A stretch of 64,000 nt of DNA from Evansella sp041820985 (GCF_041820985.1 NZ_JBGUAU010000017.1:71436-135435), one strand, 5' to 3'. Shown: positions 7,538 to 16,810, counted from the stretch's first letter. The notes: generated by a model from the sequence alone, not told the origin. Numbers and translations: made by a program.

Positions 7538-9481
7538 TTATTTTTTTCTATTAGCTATCTCATTCTTAACATCCGCCACAAATTGCTCTAGACTTACTTC
7601 TTCTGTTTCCTTTTGTCCATATTGACGAACATTTACACTATTAGATTCAATCTCTTTATCACCAAGCACTAAAATATATGGAATCTTTTGCATTTGTGCT
7701 TCTCTAATTTTATAACCTAGCTTCTCATCACGTACATCGACATGAACTCGAACACCAGCTTGTTTTAGTTCATCTTCCACTTTACGTACGTAATCCATGT
7801 GGACATCACTTACTGGAATTGCTTGAACTTGTATCGGTGCTAACCAAGTTGGGAATGCCCCTTTATATTCTTCCATTAAGAATGCTACAAAACGTTCCAT
7901 TGTTGACACAACACCACGGTGAATGACAACTGGACGATGTTCTTTTCCGTCTTCTCCAACATACGTTAATTCAAAACGATTTGGTAAGTGGAAATCTAAC
8001 TGTACTGTTGATAACGTTTCATCTTTCCCTAACGCTGTTTTTACTTGAACATCAAGCTTAGGTCCATAGAATGCTGCTTCCCCTTCTGCTTCCACGTATT
8101 CAACCTTCATGTCTTCCATCGCTTCTTTTAACATCGCTTGTGCTTTGTTCCACATTTCATCATTATCAACGTATTTCTCTTTATCCTCTGGATCTCGGTA
8201 AGAAAGACGGAAATAATAGTCATCTATTCCAAAGTCTTTATATACCGCTTGAATTAATTCAACTACACGAATAAACTCATCCTTTAATTGATCTGGTCTA
8301 CAGAAAATATGAGCATCATTTAAAGTCATTGCACGTACACGTTGTAATCCTGCAAGTGCTCCTGACATTTCATGACGGTGCATTAATCCTAATTCTGCTA
8401 TTCGCACTGGCAGATTACGATAGCTGTGTAATTGATTTTTATAAATCATCATATGGTGTGGACAGTTCATTGGACGTAAAACTAAGTCTTCATTATCCAT
8501 GCCCATTGCAGGAAACATATCCTCATGATAATGGTCCCAGTGCCCCGATGTTTTATAAAGTTCTACACTTCCTAAAACTGGAGTATAAACATGATCGTAG
8601 CCTAAACGTTCTTCAAGATCTACAATATAACGTTCAATTGTTCTACGAATTGTTGCTCCTTTTGGAAGCCATAAAGGAAGGCCCTGTCCTACCTTTTGAT
8701 TAATTGTAAAGATACCTAGTTCTTTCCCTAGTTTTCGATGATCGCGTTCTTTTGCTTCTTCTAATAAACGTAAGTGCTCATCAAGTTCTGATTGCTTTTG
8801 AAATGCGGTACCATAAATTCGTTGAAGCATTTTGTTTTTGCTATCTCCACGCCAGTAGGCACCATTCACAGTCATAAGCTTGAACTTTTTGATTTTATTT
8901 GTAGATGGGAGATGAACACCGCGGCATAGATCAAAGAACTCCCCTTGTTCATAAATGCTAATTTTTTCCCCTTCTGGTATATCTTCTAAAAGTTCTAATT
9001 TTAACTCATCACCAATTTCTTTATAGCGTTCAACCGCTTCTTCTCTATTCACTTCTACACGACGAATCTCTAAATTTTCATCTGCTATTTTTTTCATTTC
9101 TTTTTCAATTTTCACTAGATCTTCTGGAGTAAGTGAATGTGGCATATCAATATCATAGTAAAAACCACCTTCAATCACTGGACCTACTCCTAATTTCACA
9201 TCATCAAATAGACGTTTTACTGCCTGTGCTAGTAAATGAGCCGTACTATGTCGTAATACCTCTAAGCCTTCCTTCGAATCATACGTAACAATCTCTAAAT
9301 TTCCATCTTCTTCAATTGGTGTACGTAAATCTATTAATTCACCGTTTACTTTCCCAGCTAGTGCATTTTTTTTCAAACCAGAAGAAATAGAAGCCGCAAT
9401 TTCTTCTGTTGTTGTTCCACTTCTGAACTCTTTCTTCGCCCCATCGGGAAAAGTCATAATAATCTTTTCAGCAACTGCCAT
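7538..9481 (-). CDS. thrS: Threonyl-tRNA synthetase
   Basis: About 647 residues; charges tRNA-Thr. Domain order is complete: TGS (about 1-65), the editing domain with HSTAHLLAQAV, then the class II catalytic core with motif 2 RMTLNDAHIFCRPDQ and zinc ligands in RPMNCPHHM, and the anticodon-binding C-terminus (VRVHVDVRDEKLGYKIREAQ). The ATG beginning MAVAEKI is chosen because AAGGAG lies 8 nt upstream; the upstream GTG overlaps the ribosome site. Expression is controlled by the T-box leader in front of it. Confidence 0.98.
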   Translation of the reverse strand: MAVAEKIIMTFPDGAKKEFRSGTTTEEIAASISSGLKKNALAGKVNGELIDLRTPIEEDGNLEIVTYDSKEGLEVLRHSTAHLLAQAVKRLFDDVKLGVGPVIEGGFYYDIDMPHSLTPEDLVKIEKEMKKIADENLEIRRVEVNREEAVERYKEIGDELKLELLEDIPEGEKISIYEQGEFFDLCRGVHLPSTNKIKKFKLMTVNGAYWRGDSKNKMLQRIYGTAFQKQSELDEHLRLLEEAKERDHRKLGKELGIFTINQKVGQGLPLWLPKGATIRRTIERYIVDLEERLGYDHVYTPVLGSVELYKTSGHWDHYHEDMFPAMGMDNEDLVLRPMNCPHHMMIYKNQLHSYRNLPVRIAELGLMHRHEMSGALAGLQRVRAMTLNDAHIFCRPDQLKDEFIRVVELIQAVYKDFGIDDYYFRLSYRDPEDKEKYVDNDEMWNKAQAMLKEAMEDMKVEYVEAEGEAAFYGPKLDVQVKTALGKDETLSTVQLDFHLPNRFELTYVGEDGKEHRPVVIHRGVVSTMERFVAFLMEEYKGAFPTWLAPIQVQAIPVSDVHMDYVRKVEDELKQAGVRVHVDVRDEKLGYKIREAQMQKIPYILVLGDKEIESNSVNVRQYGQKETEEVSLEQFVADVKNEIANRKK

Positions 9482-9519
9482 AACAAACACTCCTTACCAT
9501 TCTCAAATTAATATTTTTA

Positions 9520-9827
9520 TAAAACAAAAAACACCCGTCCCTATATACAAGGGACGAGTGTGAGACCGTGGTTCCACCCTATTTTCTAAACACTCAAAAA
9601 AAGAAATATATCATATCCCATTTTCCTGGATGTATAGCTTCGTTACTCTATAACGGAGAGTCCGTCAGTCCATACTTGGGATTTTTCCCGTTCCGCACTG
9701 AAGTTTAGAGGTGGTAAGTGAATTCTCGTACTAGGGAGCTTCCAGCCATGTCTCCCCTCTCTGATAAGTCGTTTGAATAACACCCATATCCTCATCATCA
9801 CATATAACTTGTTTTCTTATTTCTTAT
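9520..9827 (-). promoter_or_regulatory. T-box riboswitch leader of thrS
   Basis: The minus strand carries the canonical T-box AGGGTGGAACCACGG (9565-9579) followed by a terminator hairpin (arms within 9531-9561, then TTTTTTG). Upstream are a stem I (AGAGAGG with CCACCTCT) and conserved Stem III-like sequence. Uncharged tRNA-Thr would stabilise the antiterminator. ACC and ACT threonine codons lie in the expected specifier stretch (CACTTACCACC), but I could not fix which one is read. Confidence 0.93.
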
Positions 9828-9833
9828 GATAGT

Positions 9834-9862
9834 ATTATAATGACCAAAAACAAGAAAATCAA
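9834..9862 (-). promoter_or_regulatory. Sigma-A promoter of thrS
   Basis: On the minus strand TTGATT, 17 nt, TATAAT, placed just before the T-box leader. Confidence 0.7.
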
Positions 9863-9957
9863 GCATCTGTGAAAAAAAATCAATATACTTTACAATTCCA
9901 CTGAAAAAGATCTTGTTATACTATTTATAGAACTCTTTAAAAATTGACTACTATTTA

Positions 9958-10812
9958 CTAATAAGATTTCCTCATACCATCTTCTCTTAATTCTACACGT
10001 TCTTCAAATATCGTTAATAATGATTGAATTAGGCCTTCATAATGTCTATTTGGATAGACTATAATTTTCTGCGGTGCAATACATACAAGTGGTCCTACGA
10101 CACGTTCCGATATTGGCAATGGATCCTCAAAATTTAATTCTTTCGTAAGCCACTTTTCAAATCTTTTTGATGTTATTTTTGCACCGTCCATATCGACCAT
10201 GGTTATTTCTTGATCAACATATAAGTGAACAGTATGAATTCTTGGCGGATGATCCTTTAGATAGTCACGGCATGTTTGAACCATAATTTGATATGAATGT
10301 TCTAGCTTGTATTCATCAATTGCCTTTTCCAACACTTCTGTTAATTTCTCTTTAATTTCACGCAATCTAAATCGTAGAAATGAGTCAAATGAGAAGCGCA
10401 CTGCTTCCTCAAGAAATTGATCATAGAGCAAAAACATCTCTTTTTGGATTTTTATAATATCCATATCTAAAGAAATAGCATCTTTAGCATTCAAGAGTAA
10501 ATCTCGTGCATGTTCCACAATTGCCTCAATTTCATAAGTATCCTCATAGTGAAACCCTTCTCGTAATAATTGTTCAAACCAAATAGGCAGGACTTTCTGT
10601 ATTGTCATATTCGTAAATATGGATGCAATCCTTGTCCTCTTACTTTTTTCTTCTCCCGTTAATGCAGAGAAATTAATACATAGGTTAGTGTGATTCTCTA
10701 TTTTCTCTATACTAATCACATGTTGAACACCACCATATGTATCCATTGATTTTAACAATTGATTATAGAAGGCTTCACATAAGGATGAATCTTCAAACTG
10801 AATCGTTAACAA
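9958..10812 (-). CDS. ytxC: Sporulation-associated protein YtxC
   Basis: About 284 residues, no membrane segment, mixed alpha/beta. The call rests on position (between thrS and the dnaI region, as in B. subtilis) and overall resemblance to YtxC: a C-terminal IAPQKIIVYPNRHY stretch and the central acidic helices. The start is placed at TTG (MLTIQFEDSS) because GGGAGGGG lies 6 nt upstream; an earlier TTG would add eight residues and overlap that site. Its molecular role is unknown. Confidence 0.75.
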   Translation of the reverse strand: MLTIQFEDSSLCEAFYNQLLKSMDTYGGVQHVISIEKIENHTNLCINFSALTGEEKSKRTRIASIFTNMTIQKVLPIWFEQLLREGFHYEDTYEIEAIVEHARDLLLNAKDAISLDMDIIKIQKEMFLLYDQFLEEAVRFSFDSFLRFRLREIKEKLTEVLEKAIDEYKLEHSYQIMVQTCRDYLKDHPPRIHTVHLYVDQEITMVDMDGAKITSKRFEKWLTKELNFEDPLPISERVVGPLVCIAPQKIIVYPNRHYEGLIQSLLTIFEERVELREDGMRKSY

Positions 10813-10937
10813 CGGCAGCCCCTCCCAATCATGCAAAGCAAGTTGAACTTGGGAAGTGTTCTCCTTCTTACAGCTTCAACTGATTTGCAAAACATCTATT
10901 ACATATATATGGGGAAGCTGTCCAAATATGAATCATG

Positions 10938-10981
10938 AAAAAAAGAAAAGTCAAAAGGGATTTTCCCTTTTGACTTTTCTC
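10938..10981. terminator. Bidirectional-looking terminator between ytxC and mqnC
   Basis: A near-perfect palindrome (AGAAAAGTCAAAAGGGA with its complement, TTT loop). It lies between mqnC and ytxC, both on the minus strand. The following 120 bases hold nothing I can name. Confidence 0.8.
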
Positions 10982-11100
10982 TGAAGCAATGATCGACGTC
11001 TCTGGTTTCTTTTAAGCCCGTTATGAGCAGATTTTCTCTTAAAGGGCGTACAGAGTGTGTAGTCACATTGCTACTTATTTTTTCCTTTTAGAATAGTGGA

Positions 11101-12210
11101 TTAGTTCTGCATAATGAAATCTTTTTCTGCTGATGTTTCTCCATCAAATGTACGTATAATTTTGTATTTTGTATCACGTTGTGCTGGTACTTTTCCAGCT
11201 TCTCTAATTAAGCGAAGAATTAAATTTGTATTCACTTTATGTGTTGCTCCTGCAGCAGAGACTACATTCTCTTCGATCATCGTACTTCCAAAATCATTAC
11301 ATCCATATGATAGAGATTTTTTACCAACTTCAGGGCCCATTGTTACCCAAGAAGATTGGAAATTAGCGATATTATCAAGGAAGATTCGAGATATAGCTAC
11401 GTTTTTTAAATAATCTTCTGGAGATAAACGATCTGCTTTCATATTTGTATTATCTGGTTGGAATAACCATGAGATATACGCTAAGAAAACTCCTGTTTCA
11501 TCTTGAGCATCACGTACACGTTGCATATGAAGGGCTCGCTCTTCATATGTTTCACCAAAGCCAATTACCATTGTAGCTGTACCATGCATTCCAACTTTTT
11601 TTGCTGTTTTCATACAGTCGATCCATTCTTCCCATGTACCTTTTAATCGACTTATTCTTTTTCTCGTACGATTATCTAGGATTTCTGCTCCACCACCTGG
11701 AAGAGAGTCTAACCCTGCTTCGTGTAGTTGACGACAAACTTCCTCTAACGAAAGACCTGACACTTCCACCATTTTATAAATTTCTGCTGGTGAAAAAGAA
11801 TGCATTGTTATATTCGGAAATCTCTTTTTAATTTCTTTAAGTAGATTTGTATAGTAGCTAAACGGTAAATCAGGATTCGTTCCACCTTGCATTAGGATCT
11901 CCGTACCACCAATATCTACAGTTTCTTGTATTTTAGTAAAGATACTTTCATCATCTAGGACATAGCCTTCTTCATGACCTGGTGGACGATAAAAAGCACA
12001 GAAGCGACAGTACGTATCGCAAAAGTTAGTGTAGTTTACATTTCGTCCAATAACAAATGTAGTAATAGGTTCTGGATGCCATTTTTGCATAATTTCATTT
12101 GCTACTGCACCTATTTTTTCTACTTCATCACTTTCATATAAACGTACTGCATCTTCTACTGTGATTCGTTCACCGTTACGTGCGCGGTCAAGTATATTAT
12201 CAATGCTCAT
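11101..12210 (-). CDS. mqnC: Cyclic dehypoxanthinyl futalosine synthase (radical SAM)
   Basis: 369 residues. The N-terminal CDTYCRFC cluster motif marks a radical SAM enzyme; the surrounding NYTNFCDTYCRFCAFYR, LMQGGTNPDLPFSYY and HMHSFSPAEI-like stretches fit MqnC, which cyclises dehypoxanthine futalosine in the futalosine route to menaquinone. Length is normal. It lies in the dnaB-dnaI neighbourhood on the same strand, about 100 nt after dnaI. No mqnA, mqnB, mqnD or mqnE is seen in this window. A related radical SAM enzyme (MqnE or CofH-like) is the main alternative. Confidence 0.85.
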   Translation of the reverse strand: MSIDNILDRARNGERITVEDAVRLYESDEVEKIGAVANEIMQKWHPEPITTFVIGRNVNYTNFCDTYCRFCAFYRPPGHEEGYVLDDESIFTKIQETVDIGGTEILMQGGTNPDLPFSYYTNLLKEIKKRFPNITMHSFSPAEIYKMVEVSGLSLEEVCRQLHEAGLDSLPGGGAEILDNRTRKRISRLKGTWEEWIDCMKTAKKVGMHGTATMVIGFGETYEERALHMQRVRDAQDETGVFLAYISWLFQPDNTNMKADRLSPEDYLKNVAISRIFLDNIANFQSSWVTMGPEVGKKSLSYGCNDFGSTMIEENVVSAAGATHKVNTNLILRLIREAGKVPAQRDTKYKIIRTFDGETSAEKDFIMQN

Positions 12211-12311
12211 TATGGGAAATCCTCCATTCTATAAAGCTAGTAAACATAATTAATTCTATCGTAACATAGAAAACTTATAATTACCTTGGAAAATTATTAA
12301 TTAGTTTACGT

Positions 12312-13247
12312 TTACCCTCGCTTATTTTCACCTTTCATATCAATCACGTCATTTAAATGGCGAATGCGTTCCATGATTCGTTTTGCCTTTAACGCATCTA
12401 CTTTTTCTACTCCACCACGTTGCGTATATGATAAGTGAGATTCTAGTTCTTCTAAATCCAAGTTAGAAGTAAATAAGGTAGGCAACTTTTCCATCATTCG
12501 ATATTGAAGTAACGCTCCTAGTATATCATCACGGATCCAATTAGACATGGTTTCTGCTCCAATATCATCAATAATTAGTACTCGTGACCGCTTTACAGAA
12601 TCCAACTTATTTTGATAGGATCCATCGGAAATTCCACTTTTTAATTCTCTGAAAAAATCAGGTGCATATACAATCATCGTTTCTAATTTTTGTTCTGCTA
12701 ATTTATTTGCAATAGCTCCCATTAAATAGGATTTCCCAACACCGAACGGACCATATACATATAACCCTCGGCCACTTTCCCCTGGATTAACATTAACAAC
12801 GAACTCCATCGCTTTCGCAATAGCCATCATTCTAGATGGGTTGTCCTCATGTATTTCATTAAATGTTGCCTCTGTCATCTCTCTTGGAATATATAAACTC
12901 TTAATTAAAGAAGCATGTCTTTTACGTTCATCTTCCTTGTTTTTTATAATACAGCTTTGATACTCTATTTGAAAATCATTTCGATATAATAATAGCTGTG
13001 GTTGATATCCTTGCATCAAATTTGGACATGCCCCTAAACCAGGGCAATTATCACAGTTTTCCCATTGTTTTTTATATTGAAAAAGCTCGTTCATACCTTT
13101 TGTGATTTGATCATTTGAGATATCGGGGTAATTTGATAAAAAGGATTGAATTCGCTTATCTTGGAGTATTTCTTTCGTCATTTGCTGAAAGCGTTGTTCA
13201 AACTTTCCATCGGCAAAGTTTTGCAACGATTTACCAATAGACTCCAT
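12312..13247 (-). CDS. dnaI: Primosomal protein DnaI, helicase loader
   Basis: 311 residues, the same length as in B. subtilis. The N-terminal half carries a zinc-binding CDNCPGLGAC (near 63-72) used to bind the DnaC helicase. The AAA+ part has Walker A GPFGVGKSYL and Walker B VLIIDDIGAE plus the sensor TSNLDLEELESHL. It loads the replicative helicase with DnaB and DnaD. The start lies one base after the dnaB stop, with GGGGGAAG upstream, so the two are translationally coupled. Confidence 0.97.
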   Translation of the reverse strand: MESIGKSLQNFADGKFEQRFQQMTKEILQDKRIQSFLSNYPDISNDQITKGMNELFQYKKQWENCDNCPGLGACPNLMQGYQPQLLLYRNDFQIEYQSCIIKNKEDERKRHASLIKSLYIPREMTEATFNEIHEDNPSRMMAIAKAMEFVVNVNPGESGRGLYVYGPFGVGKSYLMGAIANKLAEQKLETMIVYAPDFFRELKSGISDGSYQNKLDSVKRSRVLIIDDIGAETMSNWIRDDILGALLQYRMMEKLPTLFTSNLDLEELESHLSYTQRGGVEKVDALKAKRIMERIRHLNDVIDMKGENKRG

Positions 13248-13248
13248 A

Positions 13249-14658
13249 TTAGCTTCCCCCTTTTGGTTTGTTTAGCATTTCTTTATATTGTTCTAACTTC
13301 TTCTTTGCTTCCATCCATTCCTCTGGATTTTCATCAGTTTTATTCCAACTATCATCTGTCATCCATTTAGGTAATGGTTCCGCCCGTACATTACTCTGTT
13401 TCGAAAAATTTGATTTCGATGCATCTTTAGGTTTGTTTTTTTCTGCCTGTTTGTATGCTTCATTTTTTTCCACTTCTTTTTTTGCAAACAACATTGCTTC
13501 TTTTACTGTTTTTAACTGTGCTCGTTTCCAATGCCCCGCAATTTTAAAAGCAAAATTCTTAATAAGTTTTTTTTCACTAACGAAAAATAAATACTCTAGC
13601 AAAACATTGACTACCCCTGGTTCTAACTTATAATCAAACATTAATTGCTCGACTATTTCCATATCCCCTGGGTAGACTTTTGCACCTTCCCCTAGCTCTT
13701 GCAAGAATTCTATTGGAGAAGTTGTCTCATAGTAAAAGATTTGCTTCTCTTCCTCTGTCTTGGGTTCAGTTTTCACTGTTCGTAATTCCTCCGGTTGTAC
13801 TCGCAGTCCTAACTTTGGAGGATGATCTACTTCTTTTACACGATAACGACGCTTCACTTGATTTCTAAGTTCAGCATGATCGAGTTCATCTGTATGAAGA
13901 ATAGCATCTTGAACTACTTTACTCATTTCACTTGGATCCAATTTATATAAAAAAGCTAATTTTTGTATAAGACGTTCATTATCAGCTTTTGCAAATTCTT
14001 TTTTCGGAACAAACGCAGGTAAAAATGCAAGGAATGCTTCATAATCAAAGTCATTACTTGCCAATTCATAATCTGTCTTGCCTCTTCCCTCTAATGTGTC
14101 AGAGGAAGTGATAGCATCTAGCATATCTGGGTGACTACTTCTCATCTCTGATGGATGAACGGAAGTAAAAACCTGATCAAATGATTTTGTTATGTTTTCA
14201 AGCTCTTTTTTCTCCACTGTATCAATTCGAAAACTATTGCGTAGTTTTACATATTTATCTTTGCTTCCTATGCGATTATACAAAAAAACACTTAACATAT
14301 CATCTTTAAAAAATGCTTCTGGAGACAGCGGTGCTTGTAAAGCATAATAATATACTAATTCATCCCCTTGTTTTTCGCGAAGAACCTTTACTAAGCCTAT
14401 TGCTTCTAATTTCTTTCTTTCCTGAAATAATTCATCTAGATTCTTGCCTGTATAAATCATTAATGACTTGTGAGTCTGCTCCACAATCTTCCGTTCATTT
14501 CTTGCAACCTCACTTACGAGAGTCATATAAAGGCTATATGCAGTAGCACCAATTAAAGGTTGATATAATAATGTTACTACATCTCGATCTGTCTCATGAA
14601 GTCTGTCCTCCATAAAGGCAATATATCGGTCTGAAGGTATTATTTCTTTCCAATGCAA
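13249..14658 (-). CDS. dnaB: Replication initiation and membrane attachment protein DnaB
   Basis: 469 residues. This is the Firmicute-specific helicase co-loader, not the helicase. The N-terminal winged-helix DDBH1 domain (about 1-170; LLYQPLIGATAYSLYM) is followed by a linker and the C-terminal DDBH2 domain (about 300-420) with YKLEPGVVNVLLEYL and a W-K-R-A motif. A charged tail follows. It leads directly into dnaI. A hairpin between nrdR and this gene may limit read-through. Confidence 0.95.
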   Translation of the reverse strand: MHWKEIIPSDRYIAFMEDRLHETDRDVVTLLYQPLIGATAYSLYMTLVSEVARNERKIVEQTHKSLMIYTGKNLDELFQERKKLEAIGLVKVLREKQGDELVYYYALQAPLSPEAFFKDDMLSVFLYNRIGSKDKYVKLRNSFRIDTVEKKELENITKSFDQVFTSVHPSEMRSSHPDMLDAITSSDTLEGRGKTDYELASNDFDYEAFLAFLPAFVPKKEFAKADNERLIQKLAFLYKLDPSEMSKVVQDAILHTDELDHAELRNQVKRRYRVKEVDHPPKLGLRVQPEELRTVKTEPKTEEEKQIFYYETTSPIEFLQELGEGAKVYPGDMEIVEQLMFDYKLEPGVVNVLLEYLFFVSEKKLIKNFAFKIAGHWKRAQLKTVKEAMLFAKKEVEKNEAYKQAEKNKPKDASKSNFSKQSNVRAEPLPKWMTDDSWNKTDENPEEWMEAKKKLEQYKEMLNKPKGGS

Positions 14659-14728
14659 TACATATCACCTTAACTTTCCTCTAGTATGAAAGAAACTTTC
14701 GTCATATTACGACAAGTCTTTTATAGAA

Positions 14729-14750
14729 AAAAGGAGCGTATATTCGCTCC
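14729..14750 (-). terminator. Hairpin between nrdR and dnaB
   Basis: GGAGCG and CGCTCC form a 6-bp stem followed by TTTTTTC on the minus strand, 7 nt past the nrdR stop. In B. subtilis nrdR and dnaB are close together, so this may be partial attenuation. Confidence 0.75.
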
Positions 14751-14756
14751 ATTCAT

Positions 14757-15221
14757 TTACTTCTTATTTTCACGCTCTAATAGTTCTTTTAATTCATCTA
14801 CAAAGACGTTTATATCTTTGAATTGGCGATATACAGAAGCAAATCGAACGTAAGCAACATCGTCTAAAGATGCCAAATAACCCATAACTATCTCTCCAAT
14901 ATCATGGCTCAACACTTCAGAAACCCCTTGGTTTCGAATTTCCTTCTCTACATCTTCTACAATTTTTTCTAATTTCTCTAACGGCACTGGTCGTTTTTCA
15001 CATGCTCGAATTAGTCCGCGTAATATCTTCTCACGACTAAATTCCTCGCGATTACCATCTTTCTTCACAACGATTAATGGTGTTTTTTCTACACGTTCAA
15101 ATGTTGTAAATCGGTAACTGCACTGTTCGCATTCTCTTCTTCGACGAATAGATTTCCCTTCATCACTAGGTCTTGAATCCAGTACCCTCGTTCCATTATT
15201 TTGACAGCTTGGACATATCAC
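14757..15221 (-). CDS. nrdR: Transcriptional repressor NrdR
   Basis: 154 residues. A zinc ribbon at the N-terminus (C-x2-C near residues 3-6 and C-x2-C near 31-34, with SIRRRRECEQC) precedes the ATP-cone domain (IVVKKDGNREEFSREKILRGL). NrdR represses ribonucleotide reductase genes in response to dATP/ATP. The start is GTG with GGAG about 10 nt upstream. It heads the nrdR-dnaB-dnaI block. Confidence 0.97.
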   Translation of the reverse strand: MICPSCQNNGTRVLDSRPSDEGKSIRRRRECEQCSYRFTTFERVEKTPLIVVKKDGNREEFSREKILRGLIRACEKRPVPLEKLEKIVEDVEKEIRNQGVSEVLSHDIGEIVMGYLASLDDVAYVRFASVYRQFKDINVFVDELKELLERENKK

Positions 15222-15253
15222 GGGCGATCATCTCCATTACTCTGTAGATGTCT

Positions 15254-15664
15254 TTAATATTTCGTTAATTCGTCTCCTAACCCTGTACCAATAAAGTGCA
15301 ACTTCTTATCAACCTCTTTATACAATTGATAAATCAGTTTTCGGCTTGCTCCAAAATCGGTAAACAAAGCAGTATCTGTATCTACAGAAAAATCAACTGC
15401 TGTTTTAAATGGTTTTACCATTATTACAGTAATTACAATTAAGCCTTTTTTTCGATCATTATATTTTAAAACGATCTCTCCATGTGTATCTGAAATGGAT
15501 TTTATTTCATAGCCTTTTTTATTTCTAAACATTACATCTAAATCTTTCATGACTTGATCTTTTGTAGCTTTGTAGTAACGTGTTCTTAATTTCTCTTCAA
15601 TATGCTTTTCTTTTGTTTCCGTATGTTTACTGAAAATCTTTTTCAATGTATACATAAAGCTCAT
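15254..15664 (-). CDS. Conserved small cytosolic protein of unknown function
   Basis: 136 residues, basic N-terminus, then a beta-rich part (GEIVLKYNDRKKGLIVITVI, VDFSVDTDTALFTDFGASRK). The last part is reminiscent of DUF1499-like proteins, but I do not claim membership. No signal peptide or convincing membrane segment. ATG with AGGTGGG 6 nt upstream. It lies 32 nt upstream of nrdR and directly downstream (in transcription sense) of the hairpin array at 15801-16290. Confidence 0.7.
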   Translation of the reverse strand: MSFMYTLKKIFSKHTETKEKHIEEKLRTRYYKATKDQVMKDLDVMFRNKKGYEIKSISDTHGEIVLKYNDRKKGLIVITVIMVKPFKTAVDFSVDTDTALFTDFGASRKLIYQLYKEVDKKLHFIGTGLGDELTKY

Positions 15665-15800
15665 TATTATCCCACCTCACCACTTTAAGAATAGCAAGAA
15701 AACCGTTTGTATTCAATCTTTAAGTTATGGAAACAGACAAAACTTGAAAAAATATGAAGAGTTTTTATGAGAAATCTTTATTTTATTGATTTTTTCACTC

Positions 15801-16290
15801 AAATGTCGCGCGGCAGCCTCTCTCGCGACATTTCAACCTGGGTTCTCTTCTCAAATGTCGCGCGGCAGCCTCTCCCGCGACATTTCAACATGGATTCTCT
15901 TCTCAAATGTCGCGCGGGTGGCCTCTCTCGCGACATTTTAACCTGGGTTCTCTTCTCAAATGTCGCGCGGGTGGCCTCTCCCGCGACATTTCAACATGGA
16001 TTCTCTTCTCAAATGTCGCGCGGCAGACTCTCTCGCGACATTTCAACCTGGGTTCTCTTCTCAAATGTCGCGCGGCAGACTCTCCCGCGACATTTCAACT
16101 TGGGCTCTCTTCTCAAATGTCGCGCGGCAGCCTCTCCCGCGACATTTCAACCTGGGCTCTCTTCTCAAATGTCGCGCGGGCAGCCTCTCCCGCGACATTT
16201 CAACATGGATTCTCTTCTCAAATGTCGCGCGGCAGCCTCTCCCGCGACATTTCAACCTGAACTCTCTTCTCAAATGTCGCGCGGCAGCCT
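15801..16290. repeat. Tandem array 1: 52-53 bp hairpin units, about 9.4 copies
   Basis: Units begin at 15801, 15853, 15905, 15958, 16011, 16063, 16115, 16167, 16220 and 16272 (last one cut). Each unit starts with AAATGTCGCG, a loop of 13-14 nt such as CGGCAGCCTCTCC, then CGCGACATTT: a perfect 10-bp inverted repeat. A linker of about 19 nt (CAACCTGGGTTCTCTTCTC type) follows. The period is not a multiple of three, so the overlapping reading frames across it rotate and are not genes. It lies between speD (with its terminator) and the unknown gene at 15664. Confidence 0.97.
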
Positions 16291-16394
16291 GTTCAACTCA
16301 AAGCCTTTTCATAAATAACACGCACCAGAATCGAACTATTTTTATTTACAAGAATGCTCACCTGCTATTAAAATGGCCCATAATGAAAACCAAA

Positions 16395-16417
16395 AAAGAG
16401 GTGATTTACTCACCTCA
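16395..16417 (-). terminator. speD terminator
   Basis: GAGGTGAGTAAATCACCTC followed by TTTTTTGG on the minus strand, 13 nt after the speD stop. Confidence 0.85.
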
Positions 16418-16429
16418 CCGTTACCTTAA

Positions 16430-16810
16430 TCAATATTTCACTTTTTTGTCTGCTGGAACATTAATAGGTCCCATTCCTCTTGGTAATTCCACCACTTCTG
16501 TTGATTCCGCATTTAGATTTTCTGTAATATAGTCTGTAGCTATTGTAGGATCAAGGTTTCCACATGTGTATACATCAATACTTGCATAGCCATGTTCCGG
16601 GAAGCTGTGTATTGTTAAATGTGATTCACTAATGATTACAACGCCACTTACCCCAAAAGGTGCAAATTTGTGAAAAGCTACTTCTCTTACTTCCGCTCCT
16701 GCTTCTAGTGCTGCATCAACAAACAATCTCTCAATGTAATTCATATCATTTAGCTTATTCGTATCGCATTCCCATAATTCAGCAATGACATGACGACCCA
16801 TGGTGTCCAT
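16430..16810 (-). CDS. speD: S-adenosylmethionine decarboxylase proenzyme
   Basis: 126 residues, the short bacterial class. It cleaves itself between Glu and Ser in the motif SESHLTIHSFPEHG, giving the pyruvoyl cofactor; the product dcSAM supplies aminopropyl groups for spermidine. The start MDTMGRH matches the B. subtilis protein and has GGGGGG 7 nt upstream. It follows gapB on the same strand after 177 nt, the gapB-speD order of B. subtilis. Confidence 0.97.
   Translation of the reverse strand: MDTMGRHVIAELWECDTNKLNDMNYIERLFVDAALEAGAEVREVAFHKFAPFGVSGVVIISESHLTIHSFPEHGYASIDVYTCGNLDPTIATDYITENLNAESTEVVELPRGMGPINVPADKKVKY

Noticed and set aside
8071..8703. Two reading frames antisense to thrS
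   Set aside because: Shadows of a strongly conserved coding region on the other strand.
15801..16290. CRISPR array
   Set aside because: The parts between palindromes are 18-20 nt and nearly identical, so they are not unique spacers, and no cas genes are present. The same holds for the array at 33527-33960.
15767..16532. Several overlapping reading frames of 117-190 codons across array 1
   Set aside because: The 52-53 bp unit has no stop in three frames, so frames stay open by chance; the frame rotates each unit, and no ribosome site fits.
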